Source: an uncultured Porphyromonadaceae bacterium
GTDB lineage: Bacteria > Bacteroidota > Bacteroidia > Bacteroidales > Muribaculaceae
Direction of reading: 5' to 3'
Assembly (NCBI GenBank): GCA_947175425.1
Contig: CAMWMR010000015.1
Location: 1-64,000, forward strand
Length of the DNA stretch: 64,000 bases
How positions within the stretch are numbered: the stretch's first letter is position 1; the number at the start of each line of letters is the position of its first letter. A model generated the notes under the pieces. That model saw nothing but the letters and a program-made list of their open reading frames with translations, did not search any database and was not told where the DNA came from. Shown in pieces: positions 1 through 7,845 of the stretch. The translations under genes and the position numbers were made by a program.

Positions 1-552
1 TATCTAGCCCTCGTGGAAGAAGACTTCTACTCCGACCACCACACATACACCGACCCCGAAGAAGTAATTGACTTCGCTACCCGCACCGGCTGCGACTCAC
101 TTGCTATTTCTATCGGTACCAGCCACGGCGCTTACAAATTCACTCCCGAACAGTGCACCCGCAACGAAGAAGGCAAGCTCGTTCCCCCGCCTCTGGCTTT
201 CGAAGTACTCGACGCCGTTATGGAAAAACTTCCCGGTTTCCCCATCGTACTTCACGGTTCTTCTTCCGTACCCCAGGAAGAAGTTGACACCATCAACATG
301 TTCGGCGGCAAACTTCCCGATGCAATCGGTATTCCCGAAGAACAGCTCCGCAAAGCTGCCAAGAGCGCTGTTTGCAAAATCAACATCGACTCCGACAGCC
401 GTCTTGCCATGACAGCAGCCGTTCGCCGCGTATTCGCTGAAAAACCCGGTGAATTCGACCCCCGCAAATACCTCGGTCCGGCTCGCGACAACATGGAAAA
501 ACTCTACCGTCACAAAATTGTGAACGTTCTCGGTAGCCAGAACAAAGCCTAA
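1..552 (+). CDS. fba: Fructose-bisphosphate aldolase, class II (3' part)
   Basis: Zn-dependent aldolase that interconverts fructose-1,6-bisphosphate with DHAP and glyceraldehyde-3-phosphate in glycolysis and gluconeogenesis. The reading frame is open from base 1, so the N-terminal half lies outside the window. Visible family motifs are TYTDP, GTSHGAYKF (the His is a metal ligand in the family), HGSSSVPQEEV (second metal His) and CKINIDSDSR (phosphate/substrate loop). The end RHKIVNVLGSQNKA is typical of Bacteroidota class II enzymes. A strong intrinsic terminator follows, so this is the last gene of its transcript. Confidence 0.95.
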   Translation, partial: YLALVEEDFYSDHHTYTDPEEVIDFATRTGCDSLAISIGTSHGAYKFTPEQCTRNEEGKLVPPPLAFEVLDAVMEKLPGFPIVLHGSSSVPQEEVDTINMFGGKLPDAIGIPEEQLRKAAKSAVCKINIDSDSRLAMTAAVRRVFAEKPGEFDPRKYLGPARDNMEKLYRHKIVNVLGSQNKA

Positions 553-570
553 CACAAGCTTTATTTCATA

Positions 571-604
571 AAAACGGCTCTGCCCCCGCAGAGCCGTTTT
601 TTTA
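571..604 (+). terminator. Intrinsic terminator after aldolase
   Basis: An 11-bp perfect stem (AAACGGCTCTG / CAGAGCCGTTT) with a short C-rich loop, running into a T tract, lies 20 nt after the aldolase stop codon. Confidence 0.9.
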
Positions 605-676
605 TTGCTTCCGAAGGCACTCTATAGATTCCAGGAAGGAATTGCGAAAAATATTTTGGAAAAAACATTGGAATAG

Positions 677-709
677 CTTGCGTACAAAGAAAATAATTTG
701 TAATTTTGC
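677..709 (+). promoter_or_regulatory. Bacteroidota-type promoter of rpsU
   Basis: The -7 box TAATTTTG at 701-708 follows CTTG at 677-680 after 20 bp. This fits the Bacteroidota primary-sigma consensus TTTG-N19/20-TAnnTTTG. Transcription would start near 715, about 30 nt before rpsU. Confidence 0.7.
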
Positions 710-746
710 CCCGCTAAAAGTAGAAAACAAAACATAACATCAAAAT

Positions 747-938
747 ATGATCATCGTACAAGTAAAAGAAGGCGAACTCATTGAACGCGCACTCAAGAAA
801 TTCAAACGTAAATTTGAAAAGACCGGTATTGTAAAGGAACTCCGCCGTCGTCAGGCATTCCAGAAACCCTCTGTAACCAACCGCAAGAAAATGATGAAGG
901 CGGTTTACGTGCAGCAGCTCCGCACCGTAGAGGATTAA
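747..938 (+). CDS. rpsU: 30S ribosomal protein bS21
   Basis: Small-subunit protein (63 aa) of the platform near the anti-Shine-Dalgarno end of 16S rRNA. The start MIIVQVKEGE and the basic stretch ERALKKFKRKFEKTG followed by ELRRRQAF are diagnostic of bS21, and the length is normal. The gene stands alone, with its own promoter upstream and a hairpin terminator downstream. In Bacteroidota bS21 has been linked to sequestration of the anti-SD sequence (established for the phylum, not shown here). Confidence 0.97.
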   Translation: MIIVQVKEGELIERALKKFKRKFEKTGIVKELRRRQAFQKPSVTNRKKMMKAVYVQQLRTVED

Positions 939-972
939 TTTTTCCGGCAACGCCTACTTTTAAAGCTTAATT

Positions 973-1006
973 GTGCTCACGCCCCCTGCGGCGTGCGCAC
1001 TTTTTG
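973..1006 (+). terminator. Intrinsic terminator after rpsU
   Basis: GTGCTCACGCC (973-983) pairs with GGCGTGCGCAC (990-1000) with one mismatch, followed by TTTTT. The remaining ~100 nt up to the next promoter hold no recognisable feature. Confidence 0.8.
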
Positions 1007-1115
1007 TGTGCATACCCCTTGGCGCGCCGAAGCATGATTAACGCTGGAAAGGCCTCTGCAAATGCCCTCGGAATAAAATTTAGCGGATTTTGAATAAAAA
1101 AATGCCTTTTTTGTT

Positions 1116-1145
1116 TTTGCATTAAAAACTTTGTTATTAAATTCG
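1116..1145 (+). promoter_or_regulatory. Probable promoter of the pRiA4b ORF-3-like gene
   Basis: TTTG at 1116-1119 is followed after 18 bp by TAAATTCG at 1138-1145, one base away from the TAnnTTTG consensus. The leader would be about 60 nt. Confidence 0.5.
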
Positions 1146-1208
1146 CGACACCGAACGTTACTGCAACACAAGTGCGACCGGGCATTTACAGAACTCACCA
1201 ATTTCACT

Positions 1209-1754
1209 ATGATATTCAATTTTAGATTAGTTTCCGACGAAGTCGATAACTTTAAACGTGAAATCCGCATAGATTCCACAGCAACTTTCCTGGACCTCAA
1301 AAAGGCCATCTGCGAGAGCGTCGGCTACGACAAGGACCAGCTCAGCTCGTTCTTCCTTTGCGACAACAACTGGGAAAAGGAAAAAGAGATTACTTTCGAA
1401 GACATGGGTTCCGATCCCGACCAGGACGTATGGCTCATGGACGAGGCTACTCTTGACGAATTTATTGAAGACGAAGGCCAAAAGCTTTTGTACGTTTTCG
1501 ATTACATGACCGAGCGCATGTTCTTTATGGAAATGACCGAGATGATTATGGGCCGCAACCTCAAGGATCCCGTATGCTCTCTCTCGCTCGGCACTCCTCC
1601 TCCCGAAGCCATAGACCTCGATGAATTCGATGCCAAAATCGACGCCAAGAACACCGCCGCGGCCGACCTTGACGAAGATTTTTACGGCGAGGACAGCTAC
1701 AACGACGATGAATTCGACGCCGAAGGCTTTGACGAAATGACCTTCGACGAATAA
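1209..1754 (+). CDS. Plasmid pRiA4b ORF-3-like family protein
   Basis: 181-aa acidic protein. The N-terminal part (MIFNFRLVSDE, then a segment with TATFLDLKKAICESVGYD and SSFFLCDNNW) matches the pRiA4b ORF-3 / IS1096 passenger-type fold widespread in Bacteroidota. The last 45 residues are almost entirely Asp/Glu with Ala, Phe and Tyr and are probably disordered. The ATG at 1209 is chosen because the family similarity begins there; an upstream in-frame TTG at 1131 overlaps the promoter. Biochemical function is unknown. There are no transposon genes nearby, so despite the family name nothing suggests mobility. Confidence 0.75.
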   Translation: MIFNFRLVSDEVDNFKREIRIDSTATFLDLKKAICESVGYDKDQLSSFFLCDNNWEKEKEITFEDMGSDPDQDVWLMDEATLDEFIEDEGQKLLYVFDYMTERMFFMEMTEMIMGRNLKDPVCSLSLGTPPPEAIDLDEFDAKIDAKNTAAADLDEDFYGEDSYNDDEFDAEGFDEMTFDE

Positions 1755-1771
1755 ACGTCGCCCCGCTCCTG

Positions 1772-1814
1772 CAAAAAAACTGCTGCGGGTTCTATATTCC
1801 GTATAGACCCGCAG
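1772..1814. other. Long inverted repeat preceded by A7
   Basis: CTGCGGGTTCTATA (1783-1796) pairs with TATAGACCCGCAG (1802-1814) with a single bulged T. A run of seven A lies on the left side, so the U tract required of an intrinsic terminator would exist only on the minus strand, where no gene is seen. It may act as an mRNA 3'-end hairpin for the gene ending at 1754. Confidence 0.5.
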
Positions 1815-1946
1815 TACATAAAACCATCGCTCCCATTGTTCAACTTCTAATTCCCCTCCTCGCTTACGTTCGATTCACTGCAAGCACTCTTCTCGGCCAA
1901 CGACTGGCTTTATTCGGCACTGGCATTCATTGCCGTAGGGAGTACT

Positions 1947-3329
1947 TTGCTTATTATCATCGTAATTTTATCGGAGAACCGCAATCCCGTGAAATCGCTT
2001 GCATGGGTAACGGTGCTCCTGCTGCTGCCGATTGTTGGAATAATCCTGTATCTTTTTTTCGGCCGTTCCATAAAGAACACGCGCATGATTTCGCGGCGAA
2101 ACAGGCGAAAGCTGCGCCGCAAGGAGCGCAAGGCATCGGGTACGCCCGAGAGCATGGGACTATCCGAAGAATCGGTGCAGCAAATAAAACTTGGCAAATC
2201 GCTAACGGGAGCGCCTTTCTATACCGGCAATACCGTTGAAGTTTTTACAAACGGCACCGATAAATTTGCGGCACTGGAACGCGACCTCGCCTCGGCAAAG
2301 CATAGCATTTATATACAATATTATATTTTTGAGGACGATACCACCGGGCATCGTGTGGCCGACATTTTGCGCGAACGCGTCAAAGCCGGCGTGATCGTCC
2401 TGCTCATCTACGACCATGTGGGCTCGTTCCATGTTCGCTCGCGGTTCTTTAAAAAACTGCGTGCCGACGGAATAGAGGCTCATCCGTTTTTCAAAGTTTC
2501 GTTTCCTCAGCTGGGCACACGCGTAAACTGGCGCAATCACCGCAAGCTGTGTATAATCGACGATTGCATCGGTTATCTCGGCGGAATGAATGTTGCCGAC
2601 CGCTATATTGACGGAGGAAAAACGTTTGATTCGTGGCGCGACACCCACGTTCGTGTAACCGGCCCGGTAACGGCGGCATTGCACTTTTCCTTTGCCGTAG
2701 ACTGGAATTTTATGGGCGGACGCTTGCTCGAGAACTACAACGGCGAGGGAACGCCTTATATATCGCCAAAAGCGGTTTGCAACGTTGGCGCGCAACTCCT
2801 CACGTCAGGCCCCACCTCGCAGTGGGCCAATGTTGCCATAGCCTTCCACAAGGCAATTGCAAATGCTCAGCGGCGCGTGTACATACACACCCCCTATTTT
2901 CTGCCTACCGAGGCCTTGCTCAAAGCTTTGCAGTCGGCGGCTCTCGCGCATGTGGATGTGCGCATAATGGTTCCGCGACACTCCGACTCCATGATGCTCA
3001 CCCATGCCACCAACTCATATATTACCGAGTGCCTGCGCGCGGGAATAAAAATATATTTTTACGAGGAGGGAATGCTTCATTCCAAAATGCTACTTGTTGA
3101 CGATGAACTTGTGAGCATAGGCTCCACCAATTTCGATTTCCGCAGCTTCGATTATAATTTCGAAGCCAACCTCTTCTTTTTCAGCAAAGAATTAAATTCA
3201 AAAATGATAGAAGTTTTCAAGAACGACATGAGCCGCAGCACCCGCGTTGACGCCGCCTCCTGGCGTCACCGTCCGCTTGCCTCAAGAATGGCCGAGTCGG
3301 TTCTTCGACTTCTCAGTCCTGTTTTATGA
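1947..3329 (+). CDS. cls: Cardiolipin synthase (phospholipase D superfamily)
   Basis: Inner-membrane enzyme that joins phosphatidylglycerol (or PE) units into cardiolipin. Two HKD motifs are intact: HRKLCIID at residues 198-205 and HSKMLLVD at 378-385, each followed by the expected Gly-rich or GSTNFDFRS segment. N-terminal membrane segments surround the conserved SENRNPVKSLAW. The start is uncertain. TTG at 1947 falls inside the first membrane helix, and the frame stays open back to 1851, encoding a plausible helix (DWLYSALAFIAVGS), but no ATG, GTG or TTG exists there. The gene overlaps the next one by 4 bp (ATGA), so they are translationally coupled. Confidence 0.92.
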   Translation: MLIIIVILSENRNPVKSLAWVTVLLLLPIVGIILYLFFGRSIKNTRMISRRNRRKLRRKERKASGTPESMGLSEESVQQIKLGKSLTGAPFYTGNTVEVFTNGTDKFAALERDLASAKHSIYIQYYIFEDDTTGHRVADILRERVKAGVIVLLIYDHVGSFHVRSRFFKKLRADGIEAHPFFKVSFPQLGTRVNWRNHRKLCIIDDCIGYLGGMNVADRYIDGGKTFDSWRDTHVRVTGPVTAALHFSFAVDWNFMGGRLLENYNGEGTPYISPKAVCNVGAQLLTSGPTSQWANVAIAFHKAIANAQRRVYIHTPYFLPTEALLKALQSAALAHVDVRIMVPRHSDSMMLTHATNSYITECLRAGIKIYFYEEGMLHSKMLLVDDELVSIGSTNFDFRSFDYNFEANLFFFSKELNSKMIEVFKNDMSRSTRVDAASWRHRPLASRMAESVLRLLSPVL

Positions 3330-3943
3330 CAACCGAACCGAATACCCAAGCCCGCGAACGTTTTTGCGAGCTGTTGCGCAAAACCAAGCGCGAGAATATA
3401 GACTACGTAATAGAAGACCTTGAAGCCTGGGGATTTTTCGAAGCGCCTGCCTCATCGCAAGGTCACGGCGCCTATCCGGGCGGCCTTGTGGAGCACTCGC
3501 TGAACGTATACGACGCGGCCATGGCTTCGCGCAAGGATATGGTGGCTATGCGCCCCGACCTTGAAAAAGAACTCGCCGAGGACAGCATTGCCATTGCCGC
3601 GTTGCTGCACGATGTGTGCAAAGCCGATTTTTACCGCCGAGTAATAAAGAAAAAACGCAACGAAATAGGCGTATACGAGGATGTTGAGTGCTACGAGATT
3701 CACGACGAGAATTTCCCCGTGGGTCACGGCGAGAAATCGGTTATACTGCTGCTGCAGTCGGGCCTTGACTTAAAGGACGATGAAATATACGCTATCCGCT
3801 GGCATATGGGCCCGTGGAATCTTTCGCGCGACGACGAGCGTTTCTACCGTCAGGCCGGCAAAGCCACACCGCTGCAGCCGCTTATTCATGCTGCCGACAC
3901 TCTGGCAAGCGCAATTATGGAACGTCCTGTAAAAAGTTTGTAA
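3326..3943 (+). CDS. HD-domain protein, putative phosphohydrolase
   Basis: 205-aa soluble protein of the HD superfamily of metal-dependent phosphohydrolases. Metal-binding residues appear in order: His in YPGGLVEHSLNVYD, the HD pair in ALLHDVCKADF, His in PVGHGEKSV, and the C-terminal HAADTLASA segment. The arrangement resembles stand-alone HD proteins such as the YhaM C-terminal domain, but no nuclease OB domain is present and the substrate is unknown. It overlaps cls by 4 bp and its stop TAA shares one base with the next start (TAATG), so the three genes form a tight operon. Confidence 0.8.
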   Translation: MTTEPNTQARERFCELLRKTKRENIDYVIEDLEAWGFFEAPASSQGHGAYPGGLVEHSLNVYDAAMASRKDMVAMRPDLEKELAEDSIAIAALLHDVCKADFYRRVIKKKRNEIGVYEDVECYEIHDENFPVGHGEKSVILLLQSGLDLKDDEIYAIRWHMGPWNLSRDDERFYRQAGKATPLQPLIHAADTLASAIMERPVKSL

Positions 3944-4182
3944 TGGCCTCCAAACGTAAAAAACGCAATACGGCAAAGCTTAACGCGGAACCCGACGTGC
4001 CAGCCGAAGAAGTTCGTTCCGAGACTTATCTGTCGCGCCATAACGGCAACTATATTGCCGCCGCAATGGATTATATTGACCATTGCGGGCTGCCGGGGTG
4101 GTGCCGCTCCATACTCCGCTGGACTTTTATGGCGCTTATTGCGGCCATTATTCTCGGCGGACTTTTCTGGCCGTTTTTCTAA
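3943..4182 (+). CDS. Small C-tail-anchored membrane protein, unknown
   Basis: 79 aa. The N-terminus is strongly basic (KRKKRN), followed by a polar region, and residues ~58-79 form one hydrophobic helix ending in LFWPFF. This looks like a cytosolic basic head tethered by a C-terminal membrane anchor. The start overlaps the preceding stop (TAATG). Its 3' end overlaps the convergent HD gene by 4 bp. I recognise no family. Confidence 0.6.
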   Translation: MASKRKKRNTAKLNAEPDVPAEEVRSETYLSRHNGNYIAAAMDYIDHCGLPGWCRSILRWTFMALIAAIILGGLFWPFF

Positions 4183-4718
4183 GAGAACATTTTGTGGAGA
4201 GCCTCGAAACGTTCGAGAACACCGGGGCCGAATTTCGCCATTGAGGCTCGCACCCGCTCAAGCGACTTGCGATTGTTGCTGCCTGTTTTGGAGTAAAAAC
4301 AATCGGCATAGCATATAAGCTTTTCCAAAAGTGTTTCGGGCATATAGGAACGGTCGGGCGGCAGCGGCAAGCCTGCCTCTGTAATTTCCTCATGCGTCAG
4401 CCCCGCGCCTGTGTGGCGTTCGGCAACGCGTGCGTAAATTTCCGACAGTTCGGCGTTGCGAATCATGTCGGCACCGGCCACACCGTGACACATATAATTA
4501 AGATTTCCGTGGCAGTGTATTCCCGGCGCATCGGTGCGTATAATGCCAATGTCGTGCAACATGGCCGCGTTTTCTATTTCAACGGGGTCGAGCGGCAGAT
4601 TCTTCCTCCGGGCAATATCCAGCGCCTCGCGTGCCACGGCCTCGCTGTGTGAAATCAAAATCCCGCGGAGAGGGCTCTCCGCGGGATATATGCTGTTTAT
4701 AAGTTCAATAGGGCTCAT
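4179..4718 (-). CDS. HD-domain phosphohydrolase, HDIG-like
   Basis: 179 aa. Motifs in order are His in GILISHSEAVAREAL, the HD pair in ENAAMLHDIGIIRTD, the His cluster GIHCHG and VAERHTGAGL. These fit the small HD hydrolases found singly in many Bacteroidales genomes. It is a different subfamily from the HD protein encoded at 3326. It lies directly downstream of ilvE on the same strand (one shared base), so it is likely cotranscribed with it. The substrate is not predictable. Confidence 0.8.
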   Translation of the reverse strand: MSPIELINSIYPAESPLRGILISHSEAVAREALDIARRKNLPLDPVEIENAAMLHDIGIIRTDAPGIHCHGNLNYMCHGVAGADMIRNAELSEIYARVAERHTGAGLTHEEITEAGLPLPPDRSYMPETLLEKLICYADCFYSKTGSNNRKSLERVRASMAKFGPGVLERFEALHKMFS

Positions 4719-5740
4719 TATTCCACAAATGTAATCCAGCCGTGCACGTCGGGCTCTTCACCGTGACGTATAGCATCGAGACGGCGCACAAACTCGGTGG
4801 TTACGGGGCCGGGCTTGCCGTCCTTGGAAATAACGTACTTAACACCGGTGTCGATGTCGTCCACTTCACCTATTGGCGAGCAAACCGCAGCTGTTCCGCA
4901 TGCGCCTGCTTCGCTCACTTCGGCAAGTTCATCGACAGTAATGTGACGTTCCTCCACTTCCATTCCCATTTCACGGGCGAGCGTCATAAGGCTCATGTTT
5001 GTGATTGAGGGAAGTATTGAATCGGATTTGGGAGTAATGTATTTGCCGTTTTTGATTGCGTAGAAGTTTGCGGGGCCGCATTCGTCGAGGTATTTCTTTT
5101 CCTTGGGGTCGAGGAAGAGCACAGCCGAATATCCCATTGAATGCGCCTTGTGGGTAGCGCCGAGCGAAGCTGCATAGTTGCCACCCGCTTTCCAGCGTCC
5201 GGTTCCCTGAGGAGCCACGCGGTCGAACTCGCGCATAATACATATGTTGGTGTTTCTGAATCCGCCTTTAAAGTAAGGGCCGACAGGAGTTACCATTACA
5301 ATGAAGGCATATTCATCGGCTTCTTTTACACCGATTCGAGGGCTTATGCCTATTTCAAAGGGGCGGATATATAGAGAGGCTCCGCTGCCATATGGGGGAA
5401 GGAATCGTTCGTTGAGTTTTACAGCGCGTATGCACATTTCGCGGAAAATTTCCTCGGGAACAGGCTCCATGCGGAGACCTTTGGCACTTTCGCGCATTCG
5501 TTTTGCATTTTCCTCCAGGCGGAAAATACGAATTTTGCCGTCGACACCGCGAAAAGCCTTGAGACCTTCGAAAATTTCCTGAGCATAATGCAATGTTGTT
5601 GCAGCCAGCGGAATTGTAATGGTGTCGGATGTGGATACTTCAATGTCACCCCACTTGCCGTCGCGAAATTCGCAACGCAGGTTGTAGTCGGTGGGAACAT
5701 AGCCAAACGGGAGAGAGCCCCAGTCTATTTCTGTGTCCAT
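4718..5740 (-). CDS. ilvE: Branched-chain amino acid aminotransferase
   Basis: PLP enzyme transferring amino groups between Leu/Ile/Val and 2-oxoglutarate, the last step of branched-chain amino acid synthesis. 340 aa is normal for this BCAT type. Landmarks are LHYAQEIFEGLKAFRG near residues 50-64, SLYIRPFE at 122-129, and K184 in GRWKAGGNYA, which should be the PLP Schiff-base lysine. The conserved GTAAVCSPIGEV phosphate-binding loop is present near the C-terminus. A TAAATTTG -7 box lies upstream at 5767-5774. Confidence 0.96.
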   Translation of the reverse strand: MDTEIDWGSLPFGYVPTDYNLRCEFRDGKWGDIEVSTSDTITIPLAATTLHYAQEIFEGLKAFRGVDGKIRIFRLEENAKRMRESAKGLRMEPVPEEIFREMCIRAVKLNERFLPPYGSGASLYIRPFEIGISPRIGVKEADEYAFIVMVTPVGPYFKGGFRNTNICIMREFDRVAPQGTGRWKAGGNYAASLGATHKAHSMGYSAVLFLDPKEKKYLDECGPANFYAIKNGKYITPKSDSILPSITNMSLMTLAREMGMEVEERHITVDELAEVSEAGACGTAAVCSPIGEVDDIDTGVKYVISKDGKPGPVTTEFVRRLDAIRHGEEPDVHGWITFVE

Positions 5741-5766
5741 GTTACAATTGTTTTGTTATAGTCGTG

Positions 5767-5774
5767 CAAATTTA
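5767..5774 (-). promoter_or_regulatory. -7 box upstream of ilvE
   Basis: TAAATTTG followed by C on the minus strand, 27 nt before the ilvE start. No good TTTG is seen at the expected -33 distance. Confidence 0.5.
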
Positions 5775-5899
5775 AGGAATAAAAAGTTTCCTGCACATTC
5801 CACAGGGGAGAAAGAGTGTTAAAAAACTTTAGCAAGAATCGGGGTTGCAGAGAGTCGATTTTAAACAATTTACGCCCTACAATCATATTCCATGTAAAT

Positions 5900-6988
5900 T
5901 TATTCCTTTTCAACAGTATATTCCAAAAAAAGTTCGGTTGCCGAACGGTTTTTGTTTTGCTGCATTTGCTCATCAAGCCTTAGCAATACTTCTATTGCAA
6001 AATCAAGAATTGTATCGCGTCCGGCAGCTTCGTCCTCGGGAGAAATATCAAGTTTGCCGCCGTCGGTAGGTTCCACTCCGTTTTCGGTAAGCGTCATGTT
6101 TGCATCGTACAACGGACATGCCGAGAAACGCACGCCCCAGCCGATGGGGAGTTCCTGCGAGAAAGGCATTCCGGAACCGCCGCCGGTAACATCGCCCACA
6201 ACAACCACTTGCGGCAGATTTTTCATTACGGCCACAAAAGTGTTGGCGGCGCTGAAAGTGCTGCGGTTGGCAAGGATGATAACCGGCTTGAGCCAGCGCA
6301 CTCCTTGAGCGGGATCATAGTAAAAGGGATATGGCTCGGAAAAATCCTTGTGGCCGGGGCCGTTTTTGTGTTGTATATATCCTGCCTCAAGCCTCTCGGT
6401 TATAAAGTGGCTCACAAGGCGTTCCACATTAGTAAGCTCGCCGCCGCCATTATCGCGCACATCGAGAATCATGCCCGTGCAGTCGCTGAGGGCAAGCATC
6501 ATCTCGTTCACGAAGCTGTCGCTTACAGGCGATGAAAACGAGGCATAGTGTACATATCCCGCCTTACCGTCGGCCAAAACCTTGTAGCTCATCGAATTGC
6601 CTGAGCTGTATTCGAAATCGAGATAATACTGCTGAATATTGCGCCAGTTGAAATTCTGAGGATAATCGCTCCACCAGTTGCGGTAGTACGACACATCGAA
6701 CCAGGAAATAAGATTTGTGTGACCGTCGTGCAGCTCGTTGAGCATTTCGGCGCACAGATTGAAAAACTCATGGTAATCCATATCCGGCGTAATGCGAGCG
6801 CGGTAACGCTGGCCGGTTTCGTTCCAGTCGACGCCTTTTTCCTCGAAAAAGCAGTAATGTGTGTCCATCACATCCCACAGCGCATCGAAGTTGCCGTAGT
6901 AATCGTTATCGTAGCTTTCTATACTATGGCACGCCGTAAGAGTCATAGCCGTTGCTCCGGCGGCAAGTATTGCTGTAAATTTATTCAT
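5900..6988 (-). CDS. S41-family peptidase lipoprotein
   Basis: 362-aa envelope protein related to the C-terminal-processing (tail-specific) protease family S41. A lipoprotein signal ends at LTAC (C20). The C-terminal half carries GYVHYASFSS, the ILDVRDNGGGE motif and NRSTFSAANTF, whose second Ser (FSAA) aligns with the catalytic nucleophile. No PDZ domain is evident, as in many Bacteroidales members. ATG at 6988 is preferred over an in-frame TTG at 6994 because it gives the cleaner signal peptide and leaves a 2-bp gap after the upstream stop. It is the last gene of the parC operon. Confidence 0.85.
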   Translation of the reverse strand: MNKFTAILAAGATAMTLTACHSIESYDNDYYGNFDALWDVMDTHYCFFEEKGVDWNETGQRYRARITPDMDYHEFFNLCAEMLNELHDGHTNLISWFDVSYYRNWWSDYPQNFNWRNIQQYYLDFEYSSGNSMSYKVLADGKAGYVHYASFSSPVSDSFVNEMMLALSDCTGMILDVRDNGGGELTNVERLVSHFITERLEAGYIQHKNGPGHKDFSEPYPFYYDPAQGVRWLKPVIILANRSTFSAANTFVAVMKNLPQVVVVGDVTGGGSGMPFSQELPIGWGVRFSACPLYDANMTLTENGVEPTDGGKLDISPEDEAAGRDTILDFAIEVLLRLDEQMQQNKNRSATELFLEYTVEKE

Positions 6989-6990
6989 AC

Positions 6991-7845
6991 TCAATATATA
7001 GCGCTTATCACACGTGCTTTTTCGAGCTGTGCCGACCGGTTAGGTGAAAGAGATATCCATTCGCCGCTGACACCTGCAATGGCCATGTGACGGATGTTGC
7101 GGGTTACAATGCCGGAGGCCTTTGAGGAGGCAATATCAAAGCGATAGCCTAACTTAAGCGCCGTGGCTCCGAAACACAGGTCGATGGAAAGGCAGTTGTC
7201 GAGGCGGAAATAATTGCCCGGCCAAGCTCCGCGGACAAGTCCGCTGCGGTTGCCGAGGTAAATTTCGTAGTACAGCTCGCCGTACGAGGGTGAAAAGAAA
7301 ATGCCGGTGAGAGGCATGCTCACATCGTAACGGGCACAGAAAGGTATTCGTCCTATCTTGCCGTTATATGTTGCCATGGCGGCGGCATCGACAGTCCACG
7401 CAGCTTTTGCGGCGACAGGATTATTGCTGTTGCGCGGAGCATAGAGCATGCCGACTCTTGCTGATGTGGCACTGCCGGCGTAAACGCTCCAGCCGCCCGA
7501 AAAACGGAAGCGGTGCATCATGCTCCAGGAGAGACGCAACTCCATATTGTCGATAGTGGCGTTGCGGGCAGGATTATTTTTTGTCTGGGCATAATCGAGA
7601 TGTCCGGCAAGTTTCATTATCCACTTGTCGGGATTGAAACGCATTGCCTGCATGCGTTCGTAGCCGAGCGCGATGTCCCAGCCGGAATAACGGAGGGGCG
7701 ACAGATATGTTTCGGCCACGTGAGCCGAACCGGCCTCGACTGTATACGCTGCATATACGGGACGCAGAACCTCCGTTTCCTGGGCACGCGCCGGCAAAAA
7801 AGCAAGCAAAGCACACGCAGCGAGTGTTTTAAATATCTTCGTCAT
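6991..7845 (-). CDS. DUF3316-like exported protein
   Basis: 284 aa with a signal peptide (MTKIFKTLAACALLAFLPARAQ). The rest is rich in alternating aromatic/aliphatic strands, for example WDIALGYERMQAM and FRFSGGWSVYAGSA, ending KARVISAIY, which suggests a small outer-membrane beta-barrel. It matches the Bacteroidetes-specific DUF3316 type, which is often next to an S41 lipoprotein. Start ATG 7845 overlaps the end of parC by 17 bp. Function is unknown; export and barrel topology are inferred. Confidence 0.65.
   Translation of the reverse strand: MTKIFKTLAACALLAFLPARAQETEVLRPVYAAYTVEAGSAHVAETYLSPLRYSGWDIALGYERMQAMRFNPDKWIMKLAGHLDYAQTKNNPARNATIDNMELRLSWSMMHRFRFSGGWSVYAGSATSARVGMLYAPRNSNNPVAAKAAWTVDAAAMATYNGKIGRIPFCARYDVSMPLTGIFFSPSYGELYYEIYLGNRSGLVRGAWPGNYFRLDNCLSIDLCFGATALKLGYRFDIASSKASGIVTRNIRHMAIAGVSGEWISLSPNRSAQLEKARVISAIY

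Noticed and set aside
1209-1754. Mobile element because of the pRiA4b / IS1096 family name
   Set aside because: No transposase, inverted repeats or target duplications surround it; in Bacteroidota this family is commonly chromosomal.
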